From Neoroseomonas oryzicola (GTDB taxonomy: Bacteria > Pseudomonadota > Alphaproteobacteria > Acetobacterales > Acetobacteraceae): 64,000 nt of DNA. Position 1 is the first letter of the stretch. Every line of letters starts with the position of its first letter. Positions 7,964 through 15,986 of this stretch are shown piece after piece. The notes under the pieces are model-generated. The model had not been told where the DNA came from. It searched no databases and worked only from the letters and a program-made list of their open reading frames with translations. Where the stretch lies: NCBI RefSeq assembly GCF_012163135.1, contig NZ_JAAVUP010000011.1, forward strand, positions 1 through 64,000. The letters are read 5' to 3'. The position numbers and the translations under genes were made by a program.

Positions 7964-9982
7964 TCACGCCCGCACCCTGAGATTGCCGAGCGCATCCACC
8001 ACCGCCTCGCTCCCTGGCTCGAGGATGATGGTCGCATCGGCCTGCTGCAGCACGGCGGGACCCGGGATGCGCGCGTCCTCGCGCAATGCCTCGCGCCGCC
8101 AGATGGTTGCCTCGTGCCAGGCACCGTCAGCGTAGAGGCGTCGTGTGCCGAGGCGCGCCTCGCCAGAATCGCCGGCGGCGAGCGCGCGCAGGTCGAAGGC
8201 GCGGCGCCGTCCGACGACGCTCGTCGTCAGGTTCACCAGCACCGCGCGGATCTCCGGCAGGCGCACCTGGAAGCGGGCGTAGTAGGCTTCCTCGAAGGCG
8301 GCCTGGATCTGGCCACGCGTCGGCGCCGCGGTATCGAGCGGCACGCGGATCAGGTGGGTCTGGCCGCGGAACTGCATCTCGGCCACGCGCTGGACCTCGA
8401 TGCGCTCGACCTCGGCGCCGCCGGCGGCGACGCTGGACCGCCCGCGCGCTTCCTGCGCGGCGAGGACCTCGGCGATCTCGGCTTCCGCGATGTCGTCCAG
8501 GCCGCGGTTCAGCGTGTTCACCACATCCTGACGCAGATCGGCGACGAGGCAGCCCAGCGCATTCGTCAGACCCGGGCGGAAGGGAACGAAGACCTCGGGG
8601 ATGCCGATCTCGCGCGCCAGCGCGACGGCGTGCAGCGGGCCTGCGCCGCCGAAGGCGAACAGCGCGAAGTCGCGCGGATCATGCCCGCGCGAGAGCGAGA
8701 CCATGCGGATCGCGCCCGCCATCAGCACGTTGGCCAGGCGGATCACGGCCTCGGCCGCCTGTTCGGGCGTCATTCCGAGCGGATCGCCGATTTCGCGCGC
8801 GAAGGCCTCGCGGACTTCCTCGACGGCGACGCGACGGCCGGTGGCGAGCAGCCCGTCCGGATCGAGCCGCCCGAGCAGCAGGTTTGCATCCGTCACCGTC
8901 GGCCGCACACCGCCGCGGCCGTAGCAGATCGGTCCTGGCGTGCTGCCCGCGCTTTCGGGGCCCACGCGCAGCATGCCGCCGCGGTCGATCCAGGCGATGG
9001 ACCCGCCACCGGCGCCGACGGTGCGCACATCGACCATCGGCAGGTGGATCGGCAGGCCATAGGCGATGGAGAGTTCCGCGGACACTTCCGGCACGCCGCC
9101 CGCGATCAGCGCGACGTCGGTGGATGTGCCGCCCATGTCGCAGGTGATGGCGTTGCGCACGCCGGACTGCACCAGCGTCGCCGCCGCGGCCATGACGCCG
9201 GAGGCCGGGCCGGACATCACCGTCTTGGCGGCCTCGCGCGCCACGGCGCGGGCCGGCACCGTGCCGCCATTGCCGTTCATCACCAGCAGGTCGCGCGCGT
9301 GGCCCGCTTCCGCGAGGCGATCCTGCAAATGGCGGATGTAGCGGTCGAGCACGGGCTGCACGGCGGCGTTCACGGATGCCGTGGTGCCGCGCTCGTATTC
9401 GCGGAATTCCGAGAGCAGGGAATGCCCGAGCGTCACGTAGTCGTTCGGCCAGATCGCGCGGGCGATCTCGCCGGCACGGGTTTCATGCGCGGGGTTGGCG
9501 TAGGCATGGAGGAAGTGGATGACCAGCGCCTCGCAGCCCTCGGCCAGCAGGGCGCGCACCTCGCGTTCGACCGCGGCCTCGTCGAGTGGCGTCAGGACAT
9601 GGCCGCGGGCGTCCATGCGCTCGGCGACCTCGCGCCGCCATTCGCGCGGGATCAGCGGCTCGAAGGATCCGGTCATGCCATAGGCGCGCGGGCGCGTGCG
9701 GCGGCCGAGTTCCAGCACGTCGCGGAAGCCGGCCGTGGTGATCAGCCCGACCTTCGCGAGCTTGCGTTCCAGCACCGCATTCGTCGTCGCCGTCGTGCCG
9801 TGCACGATCAGATCGAGCGCGGCGGGGGTGGTCCCCGCGGCCTCGATGGCGGCGAGCACGCCGCCGGCCTGGTTCGCCGCGGTGGTCGGCACCTTGGCGA
9901 TGCGAATGGTGCCGTCGGCTTCCTGCATCACCAGGTCGGTGAAGGTGCCGCCCACGTCGATGCCGGCGATGCGTCTGGCCAT
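7964..9982 (-). CDS. hyuA: Hydantoinase A / oxoprolinase family protein
   Basis: The 672-residue protein is a HyuA-type subunit with the N-terminal actin-like ATPase signature IAGIDVGGTFTDLV and the conserved HGTTATTNAVLERK. Further on it shows the GPASGVMAAA and CDMGGTSTDVALI motifs of the hydantoinase/oxoprolinase domain and a GGAGPLHAVALAREI stretch. With HyuB it should couple ATP hydrolysis to opening of a cyclic amide. The ATG at 9982 was chosen because IAGIDVGGT must lie at the N terminus; it begins four bases after the LivF stop. The substrate cannot be read from sequence; hydantoin, N-methylhydantoin, oxoproline or a reduced oxo-heterocycle are all possible. Confidence 0.9.
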   Translation of the reverse strand: MARRIAGIDVGGTFTDLVMQEADGTIRIAKVPTTAANQAGGVLAAIEAAGTTPAALDLIVHGTTATTNAVLERKLAKVGLITTAGFRDVLELGRRTRPRAYGMTGSFEPLIPREWRREVAERMDARGHVLTPLDEAAVEREVRALLAEGCEALVIHFLHAYANPAHETRAGEIARAIWPNDYVTLGHSLLSEFREYERGTTASVNAAVQPVLDRYIRHLQDRLAEAGHARDLLVMNGNGGTVPARAVAREAAKTVMSGPASGVMAAAATLVQSGVRNAITCDMGGTSTDVALIAGGVPEVSAELSIAYGLPIHLPMVDVRTVGAGGGSIAWIDRGGMLRVGPESAGSTPGPICYGRGGVRPTVTDANLLLGRLDPDGLLATGRRVAVEEVREAFAREIGDPLGMTPEQAAEAVIRLANVLMAGAIRMVSLSRGHDPRDFALFAFGGAGPLHAVALAREIGIPEVFVPFRPGLTNALGCLVADLRQDVVNTLNRGLDDIAEAEIAEVLAAQEARGRSSVAAGGAEVERIEVQRVAEMQFRGQTHLIRVPLDTAAPTRGQIQAAFEEAYYARFQVRLPEIRAVLVNLTTSVVGRRRAFDLRALAAGDSGEARLGTRRLYADGAWHEATIWRREALREDARIPGPAVLQQADATIILEPGSEAVVDALGNLRVRA

Positions 9983-9986
9983 GCGA

Positions 9987-10700
9987 TTACACCGTGAGGT
10001 AGGCGCGGCGGACATCCTCGTCCGCCTCGAGCGCCGCTATGCCGCCCTGCCAGCGCACGGTGCCCTTTTCCAGGATCAACGCACGGTCGGCGACGGCGGC
10101 GGCGAAGTCGAGGTTCTGCTCGGAGACCAGCACCGCGATCCCTTCGGCCTTCATGCGCAACACGGCTTCGGCCATCTGCTCGACGATCACGGGGGCGAGG
10201 CCCTCCGAAGGTTCGTCGAGCAGCACGGCCTCGGGGTTGCCCATCAGGGTGCGCGCGATGGTGAGCATCTGCTGTTCCCCGCCCGACATGGCGGAGGCGC
10301 GACGATGGCGCATCTCGGCGAGGTTGGGGAAGAATTCGAACAGCCGTTCCGGCGTCCAGGGCGCGCGGCCCGCCGGCGCGGCGCGGCGGCCGACCTCGAG
10401 GTTCTCGGCGACCGTCAGGTCGGTGAAGATGCGCCTTTCCTCCGGCACGTAGCCGAGGCCGAGGCGCGCGATGCGGAAGGGGGCGGCGCCGGCGATCTCC
10501 TGCCCCGCGAAGCGGACCGATCCGGCGCGCGGGGTCAGCAGCCCCATGATGGCCTTGAGCGTCGTGGACTTGCCCGCGCCGTTGCGGCCCATCAGCGCCG
10601 CGACCTCCCCGCGCGCGAGGTGGAGTTCGACGCCGAACAGGACCTCGGCGGGGCCGTAGCCGGCGCGCAGGCCCGTGACGTCGAGCACGCGGTCATCCAT
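9987..10700 (-). CDS. livF: Branched-chain amino acid-type ABC transporter ATPase (LivF)
   Basis: The 237-residue ATPase has Walker A GRNGAGKST, the Q-loop region, signature SGGEQQMLTIARTLM and Walker B EAVLLDEPSEGLAP, the last being characteristic of LivF. It is the second ATPase of a HAAT-family importer. The start overlaps the livG stop by eight bases. The downstream catabolic genes suggest that the transporter imports the substrate of that pathway rather than leucine. Confidence 0.92.
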   Translation of the reverse strand: MDDRVLDVTGLRAGYGPAEVLFGVELHLARGEVAALMGRNGAGKSTTLKAIMGLLTPRAGSVRFAGQEIAGAAPFRIARLGLGYVPEERRIFTDLTVAENLEVGRRAAPAGRAPWTPERLFEFFPNLAEMRHRRASAMSGGEQQMLTIARTLMGNPEAVLLDEPSEGLAPVIVEQMAEAVLRMKAEGIAVLVSEQNLDFAAAVADRALILEKGTVRWQGGIAALEADEDVRRAYLTV

Positions 10701-11475
10701 GCGCGGCCCTCCGCGCGCGGGCGGCGGCGCGCGTGCCGGAATGGCCGAGATAGACGCGCTGCACCTCGGGGTCGGCGCGGACTTCCTCGGGCGTGCCGCG
10801 CGCGATGATCTCGCCGCGCACCAGGACCAGGATGCGGTCGGCATGGGCGAAGACGGCGTCCATGTCGTGCTCGGTGAAGAGCACGCCGATGCCCTCGCTG
10901 CGCGCGATGCCGGCGACGAGGGCCATGAGCGCGGCGCGTTCCGCCGGCGCCATGCCCGCGGTCGGTTCGTCCATCAGCAGCAGGCGCGGCGCGGCGGCCA
11001 GAGCGATGGCCAGTTCCACGCGCTTCACGTCGCCATAGGCGAGCTCGCCGACCGGGCGATCCGCCTGCGCCGCCATGCCGACGCGATCGAGCAGCGCGAG
11101 CGCCGCGTCGCGATGCATCGCCGCCGCGTCCGCCAGCAGCTTCCGCGTCTGCCCGTGATGCGCGATCAGCGCCATCTGGACATTGCCGAGCACCGTGAAG
11201 GACAGGAAGGTCTGCGCCACCTGGAAGGTACGGCCGACGCCGAGGCGGCAGACCTCGCGCGGCGGCATGCCGGTCACCTCCTGCCCGGCGAGCGTCACGC
11301 GCCCGCCATCGGGCTTCAGCTGCCCGCCGACCATGTTGAAGGTGGTCGACTTGCCGGCGCCGTTCGGACCGATGATCGCCAGCATCTCCCCGGCGTTCAG
11401 CGCGAAGGTGACGTCCTTCGCTGCGAGCACGCCGCCGAAGCGTTTGGTCAGCCCCTCGGCCGCGAGCAGCGTCAT
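10693..11475 (-). CDS. livG: Branched-chain amino acid-type ABC transporter ATPase (LivG)
   Basis: The 260-residue ATPase shows Walker A GPNGAGKST, a LivG-type VGRTFQVAQTF Q-loop region, a degenerate signature GELAYGDVKRVELAIAL and Walker B LLLMDEPTAGM followed by FTEHDMDAVFAHADR. The ATG at 11475 overlaps the permease stop (ATGA). The C-terminal tail is rich in Arg and Ala and longer than usual for LivG, which usually ends near the VYLG motif. Confidence 0.92.
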   Translation of the reverse strand: MTLLAAEGLTKRFGGVLAAKDVTFALNAGEMLAIIGPNGAGKSTTFNMVGGQLKPDGGRVTLAGQEVTGMPPREVCRLGVGRTFQVAQTFLSFTVLGNVQMALIAHHGQTRKLLADAAAMHRDAALALLDRVGMAAQADRPVGELAYGDVKRVELAIALAAAPRLLLMDEPTAGMAPAERAALMALVAGIARSEGIGVLFTEHDMDAVFAHADRILVLVRGEIIARGTPEEVRADPEVQRVYLGHSGTRAAARARRAAHG

Positions 11476-13325
11476 GCCGGGCGCCTCCGCAGCGACGCCC
11501 AGGCGCCGGCCAGGCCGCGCGGGAAGATCAGGACCATTGCGATGATCGACAGGCCCAGGAACAGCCGCCAGTGGTCGGTCAGCGGCATGAAGAAGTCCTT
11601 CACCGCGTGGAAGGCGGCCGCACCCGCGACCGGACCGAGCACCGACTGGATGCCGCCGAGCAGGATCATGGACAGGAAGTCGACCGACAGCGGAATCCCG
11701 AGCAGCGTCGGGTCGATCGAGCCCTTCGAGAAGGCATAGAGCCCGCCCGCCAGCCCCGCCGCCGCGCCGGCCAGGGTGAAGCCGAGCCAGCGATGCGTAC
11801 GCACGTCGACGCCGATCGCATCCGCCCGCTGCGCCGAATCCCGCGCCGCGCGCAGCGTCGCGCCGAAGGGGGCATGGATGACGCGGCGGAGGAAGATGAT
11901 CGCCGCGACCGTCAGCGCCGCCGTCAGGTAGTGATAGACCTCGCGCGACGCCGCCCAGCGCGAGGGCCAGACGCTGACCAGGCCGTTGTCGCCGCCGGTC
12001 ACCTCGACCCACTGGAACACCACGGCATAGGCGATCTGCGCGAAGGCCAGCGTCAGCATCGCGAGGTAGATGCCCGACAGCCGCACGACGAAGAAGCCGA
12101 ACAGTGCCGCGAAGGCGCCGCCGACGATCGGGGCGGCGACCAGCGCGGGTTCCATCGGCAGTCCCGTCTTGGTCACCAGCAGCCCCGCGCCATAGGCGCC
12201 AAGGCCGAAATAGGCCGCATGGCCGAAGGAGACGATGCCGCCATTGCCGACCAGGAAGTTCAGCGAGAAGGCGGCGAGCGCGAGCACCAGCACCTCGGTG
12301 CCCACCTTCACCGCATAGGCGTCGACCAGCGGCAGGGCGAGCAGCGCGAGCAGCGCGACCCCCGCCAGCACCTTGCCCGCGAGGTCGAGCGGCCGCGGAT
12401 CGAGGATGCCTTCCGGCAGCACGGCGCGGCCCGCCGCGGCCTCGGGCTTGCCGAACAGCCCCCAGGGCTTCACCACCAGCACGGCAGCCATCAGCAGGAA
12501 GACCAGCACCAGCGTGATCTTGGGAAAGACCAGCACGCCGAAGGCCTGCAGCAGCCCGATCAGCAGCGCCGCGACGAAGGCCCCCGGCACGGACCCCATG
12601 CCGCCGATGACGGTGACGACGAAGGCCTCGGTGATGATGGACAGGTCCATCTGCGCGCTGGCCGAGACGCGCGGGATCTGCAGCGCGCCGCCGAGGCCCG
12701 CCAGCGCGGCGCCGAGGAACAGCGTGCCGGTGAACAGCATTGCTTGGTTCACGCCGAGCGCGCCGACCATCTCGCGATCCTGCGTCGCGGCGCGGATCAG
12801 CACGCCGAAGCGCGTGCGGTGCATCAGCAGCCAGAGCAGCGCGAGCACCGCCGGCCCGACGAAGATCAGGAACAGCTCATAGGCCGGGAAGCGCTGGTCG
12901 AGGATATAGACGCCGTGGCGCAGCCCCGGTGCGCGCGGGCCTGGGATGTCGACCGGTCCCCAGACCAGCAGCACCAGGTCCTGCACGATCAGCACCACGC
13001 CGAAGGTGGCGAGCAGCTGGAACAGCTCCGGCACGCGGTAGATGCGGCGCAGCAGCAGCACCTCCATCACCACGCCGAGCGCACCCACCGCCAGCGCCGA
13101 GGCCAGTACGCCCGCGAAGAACAGGGTGGGCGAGCGGTCGAACTCCAGCAGCCAGGGCACGATCGTGACCGCGATGTAGGCCCCCAGCATGTAGAAGGAG
13201 CCGTGCGCGAAGTTCACGATGCGCGTGACGCCGAAGACGATCGTCAGCCCCGAGGCGATCACGAAGAGCGATGAGGCGCTGGCCAGGCCCGACAGGGCCT
13301 GGACCAGCAGGAAGCTCCATTCCAC
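11472..13325 (-). CDS. Fused LivH-LivM ABC permease
   Basis: This 617-residue membrane protein joins both permeases of a HAAT importer in one chain. Residues 1-290 are LivH-like (GLTIVFGVTRIVNFAHGSFY near the N terminus and FVVTVIGGMGSVPGAFVAAL). Residues about 330-617 are LivM-like (LVGNGGIVSFGHAAYFGLGA and the EAA-like region near RAARDSAQRADAIGV). The GTG start at 13325 follows the binding-protein gene by six bases. Fusion fixes the permease stoichiometry at 1:1 and is seen in other alphaproteobacterial systems. Confidence 0.92.
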   Translation of the reverse strand: MEWSFLLVQALSGLASASSLFVIASGLTIVFGVTRIVNFAHGSFYMLGAYIAVTIVPWLLEFDRSPTLFFAGVLASALAVGALGVVMEVLLLRRIYRVPELFQLLATFGVVLIVQDLVLLVWGPVDIPGPRAPGLRHGVYILDQRFPAYELFLIFVGPAVLALLWLLMHRTRFGVLIRAATQDREMVGALGVNQAMLFTGTLFLGAALAGLGGALQIPRVSASAQMDLSIITEAFVVTVIGGMGSVPGAFVAALLIGLLQAFGVLVFPKITLVLVFLLMAAVLVVKPWGLFGKPEAAAGRAVLPEGILDPRPLDLAGKVLAGVALLALLALPLVDAYAVKVGTEVLVLALAAFSLNFLVGNGGIVSFGHAAYFGLGAYGAGLLVTKTGLPMEPALVAAPIVGGAFAALFGFFVVRLSGIYLAMLTLAFAQIAYAVVFQWVEVTGGDNGLVSVWPSRWAASREVYHYLTAALTVAAIIFLRRVIHAPFGATLRAARDSAQRADAIGVDVRTHRWLGFTLAGAAAGLAGGLYAFSKGSIDPTLLGIPLSVDFLSMILLGGIQSVLGPVAGAAAFHAVKDFFMPLTDHWRLFLGLSIIAMVLIFPRGLAGAWASLRRRPA

Positions 13326-13331
13326 CGTGGG

Positions 13332-14546
13332 TCAGGCGCGGGGTCGCGCCGCGAGCACTTCGGCCTCGGGGAAGAGGTAGTTCGCCCCGTCGGCGTAGCG
13401 GATGTTCTTCATCGCGCCCTGGCGGCCGCGCAGCGTCGTCTCGCCGACCCAGGTGCCGAGCGTGCCCTGGTGATCCAGCCCGCGCATCACCACCGGCCCG
13501 ACGATGCTGTCCGTCCGCAGGTCGGCCAGCGCATCGACCAGCGCCTCGGTCTCGAGCGTGTTCGCCTTGTTCAGCAACGTCGCGATGATCTGCACCGTGA
13601 CGTAGCCGAGCAGCGAGCCCTTGCGCGGCGTGTCGTTGAAGCGCGCGCGATAGGCGTCGATGAAGGCCTTGTGGGCCGGCGGCGCCTCGATCTGCTCCCA
13701 GGGATAGCCGGTGACGATCCACCCCTCCGGCGTCTCCTCGCCGAGCGGGATCAGGTATTCCGGCTCGCCCGTCAGCAGGGAGACGACGGTGCGGCGTTCG
13801 AACAGGCCGCGGGTGTTGCCCTCGCGGACGAAGGCGGTCAGGTCCGGGCCGAACAGCACGTTGAAGATGCCGTCCGGGCGGGACTGCGCCAGCGCACCGA
13901 CCGTCGCACCGGCGTCGACGCGGCCGAGGGCGGGGAACTGCTCGGCGACGATTTCGGCATCCGGGATGGCGGAGGGCAGCAGGCGCTTGAAGTTGGCGGC
14001 CGCCGACTGGCCATACTCGTAGTTCGGCGCGACGATCGCCCAGCGCTTCACGCTCCGCCCGCGGATCGCCTCGACCAGCATGCGCGTCTGCATGTAGGTC
14101 GAGGGCCGCACGCGCCAGGTGTAGCGGTTGCCCTGCGCCATGGTGATGGCGTCGGTCAGCGGCTCGGTCGCGAGGAAGAGGCGCTTGCGCTGGTTCGCGA
14201 AATCCGCGACCGCGAGTCCGACATTCGACAGGAAGGTGCCGGCGAGGAAGGAGACGTTCTCGCGCGTCAGCAGTTCCTCGGCCACGCGCACGGCGTCGCC
14301 GGGCGTCGATCCGTCGTCGCGGAAGACGAATTCGATGCGCCGCCCGCCCATCACGCCGCCCGCGGCGTTGATTGCATCCTGCGCAAGTTGCATCGCGTTG
14401 CGGTAGGGCACCGCGAAGGCTGCCATGCGCGAATAGGAATTGAGTTCGCCGATGCGGATCGGGGCGGGCTGCGCGAAGGCCGGGCTTGCCAGCGGGGCGA
14501 CGGCCAGCGCGCCGAGGGCGCGGCGGGAGACGGTGAAGCGCGGCAT
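13332..14546 (-). CDS. ABC transporter substrate-binding protein (HAAT/Leu-Ile-Val type)
   Basis: The 404-residue periplasmic protein begins with a signal peptide (MPRFTVSRRALGALAVAPLA, cleavage after AFA) containing an RR pair that could use the Tat route. The mature part is a type I periplasmic binding fold of the urea/amide/branched-chain class, with GELNSYSRMAAF, DAINAAGG and RRIEFVFRDDGSTPGDAV. A good ribosome site (AGGAGG) precedes the ATG at 14546. It is the first gene of the ten-gene operon, so its ligand is probably the operon substrate. Confidence 0.9.
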   Translation of the reverse strand: MPRFTVSRRALGALAVAPLASPAFAQPAPIRIGELNSYSRMAAFAVPYRNAMQLAQDAINAAGGVMGGRRIEFVFRDDGSTPGDAVRVAEELLTRENVSFLAGTFLSNVGLAVADFANQRKRLFLATEPLTDAITMAQGNRYTWRVRPSTYMQTRMLVEAIRGRSVKRWAIVAPNYEYGQSAAANFKRLLPSAIPDAEIVAEQFPALGRVDAGATVGALAQSRPDGIFNVLFGPDLTAFVREGNTRGLFERRTVVSLLTGEPEYLIPLGEETPEGWIVTGYPWEQIEAPPAHKAFIDAYRARFNDTPRKGSLLGYVTVQIIATLLNKANTLETEALVDALADLRTDSIVGPVVMRGLDHQGTLGTWVGETTLRGRQGAMKNIRYADGANYLFPEAEVLAARPRA

Positions 14547-14580
14547 CCGGAAGCCTCCTGGTATGTCCCTGTCGGTGGGA

Positions 14581-14609
14581 TGATCGGGGCGGTCGCGCTG
14601 CAGCGCAAT
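14581..14609 (+). promoter_or_regulatory. Possible ECF-type promoter of the sigma factor gene
   Basis: TGATCG and CGCAAT are separated by 17 bases, roughly 54 bases before the sigma gene. The pair loosely resembles the TGCATCC...CGTAAG pair found before the downstream DUF4394 gene. The resemblance is weak and rests on two sites only. Confidence 0.2.
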
Positions 14610-14662
14610 GGGGTCGTTCCGCTTGACCACCGGCGAGGGTCCATGCCTTTGTCGATCCCGGA

Positions 14663-15202
14663 ATGGATTACGCCGCGGAGTTGCCCGACCTCATCGCCGC
14701 CATCGCCACGGGCGAGCGGCGCGCCCTGCGCGTGGTCTACGAACGGCAATCGGTGCGGCTGTTCGGCGTGGCCAATGCGATCCTGCGCGACCGCGACGCC
14801 GCGGCGGACGCGCTGCAGGACGCCTTCGTGAAGATCGCGCGCCGCGCCGGCCAGTTCGACCCCGCGCGCGGCACGGCGGAGGCCTGGCTCGGCGGCATCG
14901 TGCGCCATGCCGCGCTCGACCTGGTGCGCGCGCGGGGGCGAGAGATCCCGACCGACGATCCCGGCCTCGGCGACGAGGCGATCGACCCGGAGGCGGAGGA
15001 TCGCCTCACCGCCACCGAGGAGGGGCGCCGGTTGCGGGAGTGTCTCGCCGGGCTCGAGCCGAAGAACCGCGACGGCATCATCCTCGCCTATGTGCACGGC
15101 CTGTCGCATCCGCAGATCGCCGCGCGGCTCGCCCTGCCGCTCGGCACGGTGAAGTCCTGGATCCGGCGCGGCTTGCTGGCGCTGCGGGAGTGCCTCGCAT
15201 GA
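14663..15202 (+). CDS. ECF sigma-70 family RNA polymerase sigma factor
   Basis: The 179-residue protein has region 2 (ILRDRDAAADALQDAFVKIAR) and region 4 with a helix-turn-helix (HGLSHPQIAARLALPLGTVK SWIRRG, read as two adjoining motifs), linked by a short acidic spacer. It matches extracytoplasmic-function sigma factors of the SigK/RskA-paired type. Its TGA overlaps the ATG of the anti-sigma gene, so the pair is translationally coupled. It is divergent from the transport and catabolism operon. The signal it responds to cannot be read. Confidence 0.92.
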   Translation: MDYAAELPDLIAAIATGERRALRVVYERQSVRLFGVANAILRDRDAAADALQDAFVKIARRAGQFDPARGTAEAWLGGIVRHAALDLVRARGREIPTDDPGLGDEAIDPEAEDRLTATEEGRRLRECLAGLEPKNRDGIILAYVHGLSHPQIAARLALPLGTVKSWIRRGLLALRECLA

Positions 15203-15891
15203 TCCCGACCGATCCCGTGGAACGCGACGCGCTGGCCGCGGAATACGTGCTCGGCACGCTCGATGCGCATCGCGCGGGCCAGGTCGCACGCGCGATGGAA
15301 ACCGACGCGGCGCTGCGGGACGCGGTCGCGGCCTGGGAATCGCGGCTCGCGCCGCTCGGTGACCTCGCGACACCGGAAGCGCCGCCGCCCGGATTGTGGG
15401 AACGCATCGCCGCCGCGCTCGACGGACCGCCGGCCGAGGCGCCTGCGCCGGCGCCACCACCCGCCCCGCGCCTGTGGCGGTTCTGGGCGATCGGGGCGAG
15501 CGCCGTGGCGGCGGGCCTCGCGGCGCTGCTGGTGCTGCGCCCGGCGCCGGAGCCGCGGCTGATGACGGTGCTGCTGACCCAGCGCGACCAGCCGGCCTGG
15601 CTGGTCGAGGCCGAGGGCGGCGCGCTGCGCCTCGCCGCGTTGAACCCGCAGCCGGTGCCGGCCGATCGCGTCATGCAGCTCTGGGCGCTGCCGCAGGGGG
15701 CGACGGCGCCGACCTCGCTCGGCCTGCTGCCCGGGCCGGATGCGCGGCTGACCGTGACGCCGGCGGCGATCCGGCCCGAACCGGGGATGCTGATCGAGAT
15801 CACCCTCGAGCCGCCGGGCGGTTCGCCGACCGGACGACCGACGGGGCCGGTGCTCTTCATCGGGCGGCTTTCGCCGGCGCGGGGCACCTGA
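15199..15891 (+). CDS. RskA-type membrane anti-sigma factor
   Basis: The 230-residue protein starts with the anti-sigma motif region LAAEYVLGTLDAHRAGQVAR, followed by a Pro/Ala-rich linker. A single transmembrane helix lies around residues 97-115 (FWAIGASAVAAGLAALLVL), and the periplasmic C-terminal RskA domain contains the typical AALNPQPVPADRVMQLWALP. It should hold the upstream sigma factor at the membrane until released. Start and coupling are supported by the ATGA overlap. Confidence 0.9.
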   Translation: MIPTDPVERDALAAEYVLGTLDAHRAGQVARAMETDAALRDAVAAWESRLAPLGDLATPEAPPPGLWERIAAALDGPPAEAPAPAPPPAPRLWRFWAIGASAVAAGLAALLVLRPAPEPRLMTVLLTQRDQPAWLVEAEGGALRLAALNPQPVPADRVMQLWALPQGATAPTSLGLLPGPDARLTVTPAAIRPEPGMLIEITLEPPGGSPTGRPTGPVLFIGRLSPARGT

Positions 15892-15908
15892 GATTTTTTC
15901 GTGCGCCC

Positions 15909-15937
15909 TGCATCCGGGCGCGCATCCGGTCCGTAAG
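15909..15937 (+). promoter_or_regulatory. Candidate ECF promoter upstream of the DUF4394 gene
   Basis: TGCATCC and CGTAAG are spaced by 16 bases and end about 50 bases before the start codon. ECF sigma factors of the RpoE/ChrR kind use similar TGATCC-N16-18-CGTA pairs. Its place directly after the sigma/anti-sigma pair makes it a plausible target, but no consensus for this sigma factor is known to me. Confidence 0.3.
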
Positions 15938-15986
15938 GCGGTCAGCGGGGCCAGTCACGGCCCTGCCGGACGAAGGAATGACCGCC

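Noticed and set aside
7819-8124. N-terminal extension of HyuB through palindromic element copy 2
   Set aside because: The extra residues come from the repeat and the antisense of hyuA; the family N terminus starts at MDALTLAV.
11571-13274. A 567-codon plus-strand open frame opposite the LivH-LivM fusion
   Set aside because: Gln/His/Arg/Asp-rich shadow of a hydrophobic permease gene.
15892-15900. T-rich run after the anti-sigma gene as a terminator
   Set aside because: A run of Ts is present, but no stable stem directly precedes it, so termination there is not supported.
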